Source: Desulfotignum sp. (GTDB taxonomy: Bacteria > Desulfobacterota > Desulfobacteria > Desulfobacterales > Desulfobacteraceae). Taken from it: a stretch of DNA of 22,298 nucleotides. The position numbers were made by a program, and so were the translations under genes. Under the pieces are notes generated by a model. It had not been told where the DNA came from. It was given only the letters and a program-made list of their open reading frames with translations, and did no database searches. The stretch spans positions 1 through 22,298 of the forward strand of contig JAIPDY010000021.1 of assembly GCA_021737445.1 (NCBI GenBank), given 5' to 3'. Position 1 is the first letter of the stretch. Each line of letters begins with the position of its first letter. Below are positions 13,388 through 21,125 of this stretch, one piece after another.

Positions 13388-14386
13388 CTATCTTTTAAAT
13401 CGCTTTTTTCCGGCAAAGGAATTCTTTTTTTTGGGGAAGATGACCAGTCGTCTGTAATAGCCGTCTCCCATACTCTGGGTTCTTACCCGGTTGTCATCCT
13501 TGAGGGCCAGGTGTACAATCCGGCGGTCCTGGGCACTCATCTGGTTGATGGTGGCTGGCCGGCCGGTTTTTTTCGCTTTTTCCGCCATTTTGACGGCCAG
13601 GTGACGCAGATTGGATTTGCGGGTTTCGGTATACCCTTCCACATCCACTTTGACCCGGACCCGGGCTTCGCTTTTCCGGTTGATGATCTTGTCGGTGAGA
13701 AACTGCATGGCATCCAGGGTCTGGCCTTTTCTGCCTATGAGGATGCCGGCGTTTCCACCCGATATTTTCAGGGTCAGATGATCCCGGTCGCTCTGGGGCT
13801 CAACCGTTGCGTCTTCAGTGATCAGGTCTGCCATTTTCTGGAGGGTCTGCATGCCCAGATCAATGGATTCCTGGGTGACATCCACCACCGGGGGGAGGTC
13901 AGCCGGCGGTTCCGGGGGAGGGGTGTCGGTTGCCACTGCATCTGAGGCCGGCGGCTGGGAATCCATTCTGGCTGGTTTTTCCAAAGGTTTGTGCGGTTTG
14001 GATTCAACAGGTGCGGCGGGCGCTGCCTTTTTTTCCGGTGAGGGCTTGTTTTTCGGTTCTTTGGAGGTGGTTTTTTCCGGCGCATCATCCCCGGATCTGC
14101 CGGTTTTTTTTCCGGATGCTGATTCAGTGATCCGGGTATCCTGTCCAAAGGCTTCATCCACCATGGAGCGGATACCTTCCAGATCTTCTTCAGATGTAGT
14201 TGTTTTGTTTTGGGGGAGAAGCACCTTTATTACAGCATCCTTGCGGCCCACAATCCCGAATATGCCGGATGCACCGGCTGAAATGACTTCATATTTAAGT
14301 TCTTTTTTTGAAACAGACAGGGCTGAGCAGGCGGTTTTGACGGCAGTGTCAACGTCTTTTCCGCTAAATTCCTGGGTTTTTTTCAT
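13388..14386 (-). CDS. jag: Jag/KhpB (SpoIIIJ-associated) RNA-binding protein (332 aa)
   Basis: A cytosolic RNA-binding protein usually encoded beside yidC. It has a Jag_N domain at 1-55 (EFSGKDVDTAV, GIFGIVGRKDAVIKV). A long Pro/Lys/Glu-rich disordered linker follows at about 60-170. The KH domain has its GRKG loop at 218-221, and the R3H domain at about 255-318 contains RRIVH at 288-292. The basic C-terminus (KKNSFAGKKRFKR) may add RNA affinity. The linker is longer than in Firmicutes Jag and accounts for the extra length. A strong GGAGG Shine-Dalgarno precedes the ATG at 14386, which is 13 nt after the yidC stop. A role in RNA metabolism or cell envelope control is known for the family; targets here are unknown. 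Confidence 0.93.
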   Translation of the reverse strand: MKKTQEFSGKDVDTAVKTACSALSVSKKELKYEVISAGASGIFGIVGRKDAVIKVLLPQNKTTTSEEDLEGIRSMVDEAFGQDTRITESASGKKTGRSGDDAPEKTTSKEPKNKPSPEKKAAPAAPVESKPHKPLEKPARMDSQPPASDAVATDTPPPEPPADLPPVVDVTQESIDLGMQTLQKMADLITEDATVEPQSDRDHLTLKISGGNAGILIGRKGQTLDAMQFLTDKIINRKSEARVRVKVDVEGYTETRKSNLRHLAVKMAEKAKKTGRPATINQMSAQDRRIVHLALKDDNRVRTQSMGDGYYRRLVIFPKKKNSFAGKKRFKR

Positions 14387-14399
14387 AGGTTGCCTCCTG

Positions 14400-16079
14400 C
14401 TATTTGGAAAATTTCTTTTGGGTATAATACTGCTGACCCATGGAGATGATATTGTTCACAAACATGTACAAGACCAGTCCTGATGGAAAATTAATAAAGA
14501 GCACTGTCATGAAAATGGGCATGAGCATCATCATCTTTGCCTGCATGGGATCCCCGGCCGTGGGGGTCATTTTCTGCTGAATTAAGAAGGATGCTCCCAT
14601 CAGCAGCGTAAGCACGGGTATGCCGTAAGGCGCTTCCATCAAAGGAATGGCAAAATCAAAATGAAACAGCCGGTCCGGGCCGGACAGATCAGTGATCCAT
14701 CCCACAAACGGGGCATGGCGCAGTTCAATGGCCTGGTAGAGCATCCGGTACAGCGCAAAGAAAATGGGCATCTGTACCAGCAACGGCAGGCAGCCTGAAG
14801 CCGGGTTGACCTTGTAGGTTTTGTACAGGCCCATGATCTCCTGATTCATTTTCTGCTTGTCATTCTTGTACTTTTCCCGGATCTCCATCATCAGGGGTTG
14901 GACCTTTTTCATCTCATTCATGGATTTGTAGCTTTTGGTGCCCAGGGGCCAGAAAATAAGCTTGATGAGTATGGTCAGAAGGATGATCGCCACCCCGTAG
15001 TTGGGGATCACATCATGGATAACATTCATGGTGATGAGCAACGGTTTGGCAAGGATGTCGAAAAAGCCGAAATTGATGGCTTTTTTCAACGAGTTGTCAT
15101 ACTGGCACAACACCTTGTGGCTTTTGGGGCCCATATAATAGGTAAAAGGGTATTCACCCTGCTTGTCCGGATCCAGCCGGTCCATTTTCCACACCAGCCG
15201 GCTGGCGGCGATGTTGTTTTCATAGCTAAGTTCAAGATGGGTATCGCCTTCGATTCTCGGCATGACCGCTGTGAGAAAATACCTGTCAGTGTATCCGGTC
15301 CAGTCGACATTGCCGGCAATTGTGTTCTGGTCTTCGATATTCTTGGGCTTGATGGTGAGAAACTCATTGTCAATATAGGCCACTGGTCCTTCAAAGGCAA
15401 ATCTGGACCGCTTTTTGGTTTCTTCATCAAAGATGCCGGGGGTGGTGATCATAAGAGCGTCGTTCAGGGGCATGCCGGATCCGTTCTGAATCACAATATC
15501 ACATCCAATCAGGTAGGAATCCGCCTGAAAAGTATAGATCTTTTGTACAGTGATTCCCTGGGGGCTGGTCCATGAAAACCTGATGGATTTGGATCCCTGG
15601 GTCAGGTTCAGATCTGTGGCATCTGTGTCCGCCGTGAACACGGCGTTGTCAAGCCCCTGGATGGTGCCGCCCTGTGTGCCGGTGATCAGCGTACCCTGTG
15701 GCAGGTTTTGGTTCACCATCTGCTTCAGGTCGGTGGATGACCCGTTGCTGGATTTGTATTGTCTTAAAGACTGGCTGGTGACAGTTGCAAGGTATTCGGA
15801 TATGGCAATGTCATACAAAGGGGTGGACACGGAAATGGTTCTGGCATCCGTGGCCCCGGGTAACTCAGACGGGGCCGGCCGGCGGCTGTCCGCCGGTGTA
15901 TAGTCGGAAACAATGGTCTGGTTGCCATCAGGCGCAGGCTGCCGGGCCTGGTCCCGGGACTCCCGGGTGGTCTGGGGAAGATCATGGTCAGCGGGTGGGG
16001 TGACAAAAAAGAACTGATAGCCCACAAGGACCACAACAGACAGTAACACCGCTAACAATAATCGTTTTTGTTCATCCAT
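14400..16079 (-). CDS. yidC: Membrane protein insertase YidC (559 aa)
   Basis: YidC/Oxa1/Alb3 insertase of the inner membrane, which integrates and folds membrane proteins with or without SecYEG. It has the Gram-negative layout: TM1 at about 7-25, a large periplasmic domain to about 340, and then the five-helix insertase core. The core includes VAIILLTILIKLIFWPLGTK, a cytoplasmic coiled segment with MKKVQPLM, and NPASGCLPLLVQMPIFFALY. At the site of the hydrophilic-groove arginine a lysine is present (LTILIK), a conservative replacement. The ATG has a strong GAGGAG Shine-Dalgarno, directly preceded by an 8-bp hairpin at 16092-16112. It follows yidD by 76 nt in the operon. Confidence 0.97.
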   Translation of the reverse strand: MDEQKRLLLAVLLSVVVLVGYQFFFVTPPADHDLPQTTRESRDQARQPAPDGNQTIVSDYTPADSRRPAPSELPGATDARTISVSTPLYDIAISEYLATVTSQSLRQYKSSNGSSTDLKQMVNQNLPQGTLITGTQGGTIQGLDNAVFTADTDATDLNLTQGSKSIRFSWTSPQGITVQKIYTFQADSYLIGCDIVIQNGSGMPLNDALMITTPGIFDEETKKRSRFAFEGPVAYIDNEFLTIKPKNIEDQNTIAGNVDWTGYTDRYFLTAVMPRIEGDTHLELSYENNIAASRLVWKMDRLDPDKQGEYPFTYYMGPKSHKVLCQYDNSLKKAINFGFFDILAKPLLITMNVIHDVIPNYGVAIILLTILIKLIFWPLGTKSYKSMNEMKKVQPLMMEIREKYKNDKQKMNQEIMGLYKTYKVNPASGCLPLLVQMPIFFALYRMLYQAIELRHAPFVGWITDLSGPDRLFHFDFAIPLMEAPYGIPVLTLLMGASFLIQQKMTPTAGDPMQAKMMMLMPIFMTVLFINFPSGLVLYMFVNNIISMGQQYYTQKKFSK

Positions 16080-16091
16080 TTTCTCTCCTCA

Positions 16092-16112
16092 GTTTGAAAG
16101 TTTTTTTCAAAC
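16092..16112 (-). promoter_or_regulatory. Intercistronic hairpin in front of yidC
   Basis: An 8-bp perfect stem (GTTTGAAA / TTTCAAAC) with a 5-nt loop sits in the 76-nt yidD-yidC gap. In the transcript it ends 1-2 nt before the GAGGAG ribosome site of yidC. It could influence mRNA processing or yidC translation; it lacks a following U-run in the minus direction, so it is not a terminator. Confidence 0.5.
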
Positions 16113-16155
16113 GGTTTTCTTGAAAGAAGAGGAAACAGTCGGGCATATGGATCAA

Positions 16156-16368
16156 TTATGGAACCGGATCAAATCCCCCTGCATGAAATGGATGACAACG
16201 CAATATCCGCTTTGCCGCCAGCAAGCCGCCTTTGAGACTGCCATATTTTTGCACCGCCTCTATTGCATAGACAGAACAGCTGGGATAAAACCGGCAGTTC
16301 TGTCCTGTCAGCGGTGATATAAAAAATTGATAAAATTTAATTAATAGTAACAATAGCTGTTTGATCAT
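16156..16368 (-). CDS. yidD: Membrane protein insertion efficiency factor YidD (70 aa)
   Basis: A small peripheral inner-membrane protein that assists YidC-dependent insertion. The whole family signature is present: an N-terminal amphipathic or hydrophobic helix (QLLLLLIKFYQFFISP), then CRFYPSCSVYAIEAVQKYG at 25-43 with the conserved cysteines, and RILRCHPFHAGGFDPVP at the end. Length is normal. The ATG overlaps the rnpA stop by 4 nt (ATGA), so translation is coupled. Position between rnpA and yidC is the conserved arrangement. Confidence 0.95.
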   Translation of the reverse strand: MIKQLLLLLIKFYQFFISPLTGQNCRFYPSCSVYAIEAVQKYGSLKGGLLAAKRILRCHPFHAGGFDPVP

Positions 16369-16721
16369 TGTGTTTTTGCCAATGCTATTTTGCTAAAAAG
16401 TTTATCAAGGTTCTCAATTATCTGCCTGTTGGATAGCGAAGTCAGACCCTTTCTTGCAATGATATTAATATCCCTGGTCCCCGGGATCGAATGTTTCTTA
16501 TGTCTGAAATATTCTCTGATAAGTCGTTTAATCCTGTTACGCGCTACTGCATTCCCCACTTTTTTTGATACGGTAATGCCGATTCGATTGTGTTGGTTTG
16601 ACCGGTCACAGACAATGGCTAAAAAATAACCCGAGTATATCGGTTTCCCTTGTTTCGAAAGCGTTAAGTATTCGGTTCGTTTTCTTAGCCGCACCTCTTT
16701 GGGTAAAGAAAAATCCTTCAA
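16365..16721 (-). CDS. rnpA: Ribonuclease P protein component RnpA (118 aa), TTG start
   Basis: The protein subunit of RNase P, which with the catalytic RNA removes 5' leaders from precursor tRNAs. The family core is clear: LRKRTEYLTLSKQGKPIYSG near 12-31, RIGITVSKKVGNAVARNRIKR at 46-66 with the RNR motif, and basic helices following. The first codon at 16721 is TTG, common for rnpA; it lies 11 nt downstream of the rpmH stop and has only a weak GAGA-type ribosome site. It overlaps yidD by 4 nt. The RNase P RNA gene was not found in this window. Tight packing with rpmH is typical. Confidence 0.95.
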   Translation of the reverse strand: MKDFSLPKEVRLRKRTEYLTLSKQGKPIYSGYFLAIVCDRSNQHNRIGITVSKKVGNAVARNRIKRLIREYFRHKKHSIPGTRDINIIARKGLTSLSNRQIIENLDKLFSKIALAKTQ

Positions 16722-16732
16722 TCGATCTCTTT

Positions 16733-16867
16733 TTACAATGCCAGTCTTTTTCTGCCTTTTGCCCGCCTGGCCCGGATGACCCGCTTTCCGCCCGGTGTGG
16801 ACATTCTTTTGAGAAATCCGTGTTTTCTGGTTCTTTTCCGGTTACTTGGCTGAAATGTTCTTTTCAT
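16733..16867 (-). CDS. rpmH: 50S ribosomal protein L34 (44 aa)
   Basis: This short gene encodes a 44-residue, extremely basic protein beginning MKRTFQPSNRKRTRKHGF and ending with RRAKGRKRLAL. It contains LKRMSTPGGKRVIRARR in the middle. This matches ribosomal protein L34 along its entire length. L34 is a structural protein of the large ribosomal subunit. The ATG at 16867 follows a GAGGA Shine-Dalgarno about 10 nt away. It is the first gene after a near-consensus promoter and is followed by rnpA after 11 nt, the classic rpmH-rnpA pair. Confidence 0.96.
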   Translation of the reverse strand: MKRTFQPSNRKRTRKHGFLKRMSTPGGKRVIRARRAKGRKRLAL

Positions 16868-16934
16868 AAAATTAAAATCCTCAACTAAATTTGGTTATTA
16901 TCTGGATTCATCAACAAACTATAATAAACACAAT

Positions 16935-16963
16935 ATAATATTTTTTTCTGGTTAAAAAGTCAA
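16935..16963 (-). promoter_or_regulatory. Strong sigma70-type promoter of the rpmH operon
   Basis: On the minus strand TTGACT (16958-16963) and TATTAT (16935-16940) are separated by exactly 17 bp in an AT-rich region. Transcription would start near 16928, about 60 nt before the rpmH ATG. The promoter begins just 11 bp after the ribonuclease G stop codon, so the rpmH cluster is transcribed independently of rng. Confidence 0.7.
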
Positions 16964-16974
16964 CCATGGAATCA

Positions 16975-18534
16975 TTATTTCACCATGGATTCAAAAATAT
17001 GGTATTCCTCCAGGTGGTAATGAGGTTCCGGATAGATGGCAATGGGTTTGGAAAACCGGGTTTCCAGGGCTGATATCAAATGTTTCTCCCGGCCGTGGAG
17101 GATCTGGGCAATATCAGGATGCACTTTTACCGTAAACCGGTTGCCCATGATATCACCTGCTTCAGAGACCAGGTCCCGGTAAATTTTGTGGCAGATCGAT
17201 TTTTTGGATAATAAATGGCCGTTGCCGTTGCAGTAGAAACAGGGCTCACAAAGGGTCCGGGTAAGGTTGCGCCGGGTCCGTTTCCGGGTCATCTGGACCA
17301 GCCCAAGCTCGGTCAGGGGCAGGATATTGGTCTGGCTTTTGTCTTTTTTCATGGCCTCACTGAGCTGGGACATCACCTTTTCCTTGTGGGACTCTTTTTT
17401 CATGTCAATAAAATCGATGATGATGATACCCCCGATGTTGCGCAGCCGGATCTGGTAGGCAATCTCCTTGACCGCTTCCAGGTTGGTTTTCAGGATGGTT
17501 TCATCAAAATTGTGTTTGCCCACATACCGGCCTGTATTCACATCAATGGCTACCAGGGCTTCGGTCTGTTCTATGACAATGTATCCCCCGGATTTGAGCC
17601 ACACCTTTTTTTTCAGGGCCCTGGCCACATCTCCTTCAATATTATAGGCATCAAAAATGGGTTCCCTTCCCTGGTAAAGTTCCACGCTCAGGTTCACATC
17701 AGGCAGCAGTTTTTGCAGGAACTGCCGAACCCGGTTATATTCCACCTGGGAATCAATGATCAGTTTATCCGCCTCATTGGCCAACAGGTCACGCACCGCC
17801 CGGAAGGTGACGGTAAGGTCCTTGTAGACCAGAGATGGGGCGGATGTGATGCGGCTTTTATTCTGAATCTCTTCCCAGGTCTTGGTGAGAAACTCCACCT
17901 CCTTTTTGATGGTGGCGGCATTTACCCCCTGGGACTGGGTCCTGAAAATATAGCCGAAATCGTTTTTCCGGATGGACAGTAACAGTTCCCGCAGCCGGAT
18001 CCTTTCGGTTTCACTTTCAATGCGCTTGGAAATGCCGATATGATCCACGGTGGGCATGAGCACCATGTAACGGCCAGCCAAGGAAATATGGGCAGTAACC
18101 CGGGGGCCTTTGGAGCCGATGGACGATTTAGACACCTGGACCAGGATTTCCTGGCCTTCAAAGAGCAGGTCTTCAATGGAGGAATCCGGGTGGGATGAGG
18201 GTTTCCAGGTCTGTTTATCCATGGTAAGATCGTCTTCATCATCTGACTCGGTTTCAGATTCCACATCCTGGTCCTGTTCAAATTTGCGGTACATTTTATG
18301 GCTTTCCGTGTCCAGCACATCATCCACATAAATAAAAGCGGCCTGGTCAAAGCCGATATCCACAAATGCCGCCTGCATACCTGGCAGTACTCGCTGCACC
18401 CGGCCTTTGTAGATGTTTCCGGCGATACTGGTTTCATCTTCCCTTTCAATAAACACTTCTACAATATTGCCATTTTCCAGCAAAGCCACCCGGGTTTCAT
18501 GGGGAGCACAATTTACCACAAGTTCTTTTAACAT
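16975..18534 (-). CDS. rng: Ribonuclease G/E family endoribonuclease (519 aa)
   Basis: A cytosolic endoribonuclease that matures rRNA and degrades mRNA, preferring 5'-monophosphorylated substrates. The S1-type RNA-binding region is at 38-75 and 125-155 (NIYKGRVQRVLPGMQAAFVDIG), interrupted by an acidic insert at about 86-122. The catalytic DNase-I-like part has D331 in AIDVNTGRY and D374 in IIIDFIDM, the magnesium ligands. A cysteine set LCEPCFYCNGNG around 428-439 matches the zinc-link region. The length fits RNase G and not RNase E. The ATG at 18534 overlaps the end of the radical SAM gene by 7 nt and has an AGGGA site 8-9 nt before it; an ATG at 18603 would overlap that gene much further and is rejected. 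Confidence 0.94.
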   Translation of the reverse strand: MLKELVVNCAPHETRVALLENGNIVEVFIEREDETSIAGNIYKGRVQRVLPGMQAAFVDIGFDQAAFIYVDDVLDTESHKMYRKFEQDQDVESETESDDEDDLTMDKQTWKPSSHPDSSIEDLLFEGQEILVQVSKSSIGSKGPRVTAHISLAGRYMVLMPTVDHIGISKRIESETERIRLRELLLSIRKNDFGYIFRTQSQGVNAATIKKEVEFLTKTWEEIQNKSRITSAPSLVYKDLTVTFRAVRDLLANEADKLIIDSQVEYNRVRQFLQKLLPDVNLSVELYQGREPIFDAYNIEGDVARALKKKVWLKSGGYIVIEQTEALVAIDVNTGRYVGKHNFDETILKTNLEAVKEIAYQIRLRNIGGIIIIDFIDMKKESHKEKVMSQLSEAMKKDKSQTNILPLTELGLVQMTRKRTRRNLTRTLCEPCFYCNGNGHLLSKKSICHKIYRDLVSEAGDIMGNRFTVKVHPDIAQILHGREKHLISALETRFSKPIAIYPEPHYHLEEYHIFESMVK

Positions 18535-21041
18535 GGCATTATCCCTGGTTTGAGTTTTTTGATCCTTGCCTGGCCCAGGACCTCGTCTGAAAGGCCAAAG
18601 CATTGCTTTAGTATGGCTGAGGGGCGCAGATGCCTGTCGTTATATGTCTGCATGGTCATCTCAAGGGTGTTGCACGTTTTCCAGGTTATGGCGGTAACTG
18701 CCTGGCGCAGGTCGGTTTTCCTGATTTTGCCTTTTTTGGACCGGTCTTCAACCATAAATGCGGGCATGTCCAGAAAACGGTCCACGGCGTTTTTATCCAG
18801 GCCGGCAACCGGCAGCCGGATCTGGTAGATGTCGGTGTCAATACGGTCTGTCTGGTTTTTGCCGGCCATTTTGCATGCTGTCACAGTCAAACCGGCTGGC
18901 AGTTGTTGATTTAATGCGTGTTTGATGGTGAGGGGAGCCAGTTTCCGGTCCAGAAAAATATAAAGGATCTCTTCCTCACTTTCCATGCCAACAGGCAGGG
19001 CATTGTCAAAGGAAAGCCGCATGGACGGGTTGAATCCTTTGGAGTATTTGACAGCCAGGCCGGCCCGTTTCACTGCCCGTTCGACAATGGTTGCCAGTTC
19101 CAGGTGTCCGAAAAAACGGGCTTCTTCCAGTTTTGAGAACCAGATTTTGTACCGGGCAAACGCCTCATCCGGCATCCGGGAGGCAGGCGGTTCTCCGGAT
19201 GCCGGCATTGTTTTAATATCATGAATAACCGGCCGAATCTGTTTGAAGTCGCAGACCCCGCATCCTGTGCAGTCCTTCTCTCTGCAGTCCGGGGTTAATG
19301 CCTGTTTTGCCGCATTTTCCCACTCTTTTCCCAGAAACTGTTTTGACACGCCGGTATCGATGTGGTCCCAGGGCAAAGGTTCATTTTTTTTCCGGTGCCG
19401 GGAGGTGTAAAAATCCGGATCAATCCCGGTCTGGTCAAAGGCTTTTTGCCATTTGGAAAAGTCAAAATAATCACTCCACCCGTCCAGGCGGCAGCCGTTT
19501 TCAAAGGCAGCTGTCAACAGGTTTGACAACCGCCGGTCTCCTCTGGAAAAAACCCCTTCCACAAGGCTCATGCAGGGATCCTGCCACTTGAGATTCACTT
19601 TTGGATTGTTCATGTTTTTTTTCAAATAATCCAGACGTTCCATGGTGGCATCCAGCGTGAGCTGGGGATGGCGCTGGAACGGGGTGTGGGGCTTGGGAAT
19701 AAAGGTGGTGACACTCACGTTGATACCACGTTTTCCCCTGGCATAGGTTGATGCCAGGCTGTGGGAGAGATCGCAAATACCCTGGATATCTGCGGCTTCT
19801 TCAAAGGGCAGGCCCATCATGAAATACAGTTTGATGTGTTTCCACCCCAGTTCAAATGCGTTTTTTACCGTGTCGGTAATGCCTTCTTCTGTGAGGTTCT
19901 TGTTGATGATATCCCGCAGGCGCTGGGTCCCGGCTTCCGGTGCAATGGTAAATCCTGTTTTGCGCACGGTTTTAATCAGGTTCATCAGCTCGGGGGTGAG
20001 CCGCTCCGCCCGGATGGAGGGCAGGGAAATGGCATTGCACTGATTGCGGCTGATGGCCAGCAGCTGCTGCATGAGATCCGGCAGCCGGGAGTAATCCCCG
20101 GTGCTCAAAGACAACAAAGAGATATCTGCATACCCGGTGGATGCCAGAGAGGTTTTGGTGATCTGGATCAGGTCCGGTACTGAGCGTTCCCGCACCGGCC
20201 GGTAGATCATGCCGGCCTGGCAGAACCGGCACCCCCTGGTACAGCCCCTGGCAATTTCCAGGCGCAGCCGGTCATGCACCGGTTTGCCAAAGGGCACAAT
20301 GGGATCCATGGGAAAATTGTCTTTTGTCAGTTCCGGTACAAAGGCACGTTTGACCCGGGTATAATCCTCCCGGACACAGGAGAGCACCTGGCAACCGGTT
20401 TCATCAAAAAACGGGGTGAAAAACTGCGGCACATATACCCCGGCAATCTCAGACAGCAGGTGCAGGAGCGTGGATTTTTTTCCATCCCCCTGCTGCTTGA
20501 ACGCAATAACGGTCCTGGAGACCGCCAGCACGGTCTCTTCCCCGTCCCCGATCACAAAGGCATCAAAAAAATCCGCCAGAGGTTCGGGGTTGAATGCGCA
20601 GGGGCCGCCGCCGATGACCAAAGGAAAGGTCTGGTCACGGTCCTGTGCAAAAAAGGGTATCCCGGACAAAGCAAACATGGTCAGAATATTGGTGAAGTTC
20701 AGCTCGTACAGCAGGCTGAAGCCGATGATATCAAAACCTGCCAGCTCTTTTCTGGATTCCATGGACAAACAGGGAATGTTTTTTGAAGCCATCAGGACTT
20801 CCAGGTCCGGGGCAGGGGTGAAAAACCGCTCTGCAGCAATGTCTTTTTCCCGGTTCAGAATTGAATACAGAATCTGGAGACCGAAATGGGAGGTGCCGAT
20901 TTCATACAGGTCCGGAAACACAAGGGCAAAGGTCAGATCCACCTGATCCAGGTCCTTTTTTACCGTATTGGTTTCATTGCCTGCATACCGGGTGGGGGAC
21001 TGGACCAGCCCAAGGATGTCTTGATAATTTTGTTTATGCAT
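18528..21041 (-). CDS. B12-binding-type radical SAM protein fused to DUF2344 domain (837 aa)
   Basis: A large fusion. The N-terminal ~240 residues resemble the degenerate B12-binding module of the family (PDLYEIGTSHFGLQILY, DIIGFSLLYELNFTNIL, LVIGGGPCAFNPEPLADFFD). The radical SAM core has C267, C271 and C274 (IARGCTRGCRFCQAG) for the 4Fe-4S cluster, followed by SLLSLSTGDYSRL and TIAPEAGTQRLR. Near 586-597 a four-Cys group (CREKDCTGCGVC) suggests another metal or Fe-S site. The rest (about 628-820) matches DUF2344 (YKIWFSKLEEARFFGHLEL). The fused pair is encoded beside ribonuclease G in many bacteria, suggesting RNA or ribosome modification, but the reaction is unknown. It is translationally coupled to rng. 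ATG 21041 lacks a clear ribosome site. Confidence 0.9.
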   Translation of the reverse strand: MHKQNYQDILGLVQSPTRYAGNETNTVKKDLDQVDLTFALVFPDLYEIGTSHFGLQILYSILNREKDIAAERFFTPAPDLEVLMASKNIPCLSMESRKELAGFDIIGFSLLYELNFTNILTMFALSGIPFFAQDRDQTFPLVIGGGPCAFNPEPLADFFDAFVIGDGEETVLAVSRTVIAFKQQGDGKKSTLLHLLSEIAGVYVPQFFTPFFDETGCQVLSCVREDYTRVKRAFVPELTKDNFPMDPIVPFGKPVHDRLRLEIARGCTRGCRFCQAGMIYRPVRERSVPDLIQITKTSLASTGYADISLLSLSTGDYSRLPDLMQQLLAISRNQCNAISLPSIRAERLTPELMNLIKTVRKTGFTIAPEAGTQRLRDIINKNLTEEGITDTVKNAFELGWKHIKLYFMMGLPFEEAADIQGICDLSHSLASTYARGKRGINVSVTTFIPKPHTPFQRHPQLTLDATMERLDYLKKNMNNPKVNLKWQDPCMSLVEGVFSRGDRRLSNLLTAAFENGCRLDGWSDYFDFSKWQKAFDQTGIDPDFYTSRHRKKNEPLPWDHIDTGVSKQFLGKEWENAAKQALTPDCREKDCTGCGVCDFKQIRPVIHDIKTMPASGEPPASRMPDEAFARYKIWFSKLEEARFFGHLELATIVERAVKRAGLAVKYSKGFNPSMRLSFDNALPVGMESEEEILYIFLDRKLAPLTIKHALNQQLPAGLTVTACKMAGKNQTDRIDTDIYQIRLPVAGLDKNAVDRFLDMPAFMVEDRSKKGKIRKTDLRQAVTAITWKTCNTLEMTMQTYNDRHLRPSAILKQCFGLSDEVLGQARIKKLKPGIMPC

Positions 21042-21125
21042 GATACTGAATTTTAAAATAATAGTGTTTGTGTAGTATAGGATGACCCAAATTTTTTAAT
21101 ATATAATTATTTCCAGGATATGGCA

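Noticed and set aside
12338..15575. Long open frames on the plus strand (for example 12338-13018 and 14898-15575)
   Set aside because: They lie entirely antisense to mnmE, jag and yidC, have no family resemblance or ribosome sites, and arise from the codon bias of the real genes.
16964..16988. CCATGG...CCATGG inverted repeat at the end of rng as a terminator
   Set aside because: The stem is only 6 bp of a self-palindromic hexamer with a 13-nt loop, and the following T-run overlaps the rpmH promoter; too weak to call.
18535..18603. Longer start for ribonuclease G at 18603
   Set aside because: It would overlap the radical SAM gene by 76 nt and adds residues foreign to the family; the ATG at 18534 begins with the conserved strand and has a ribosome site.
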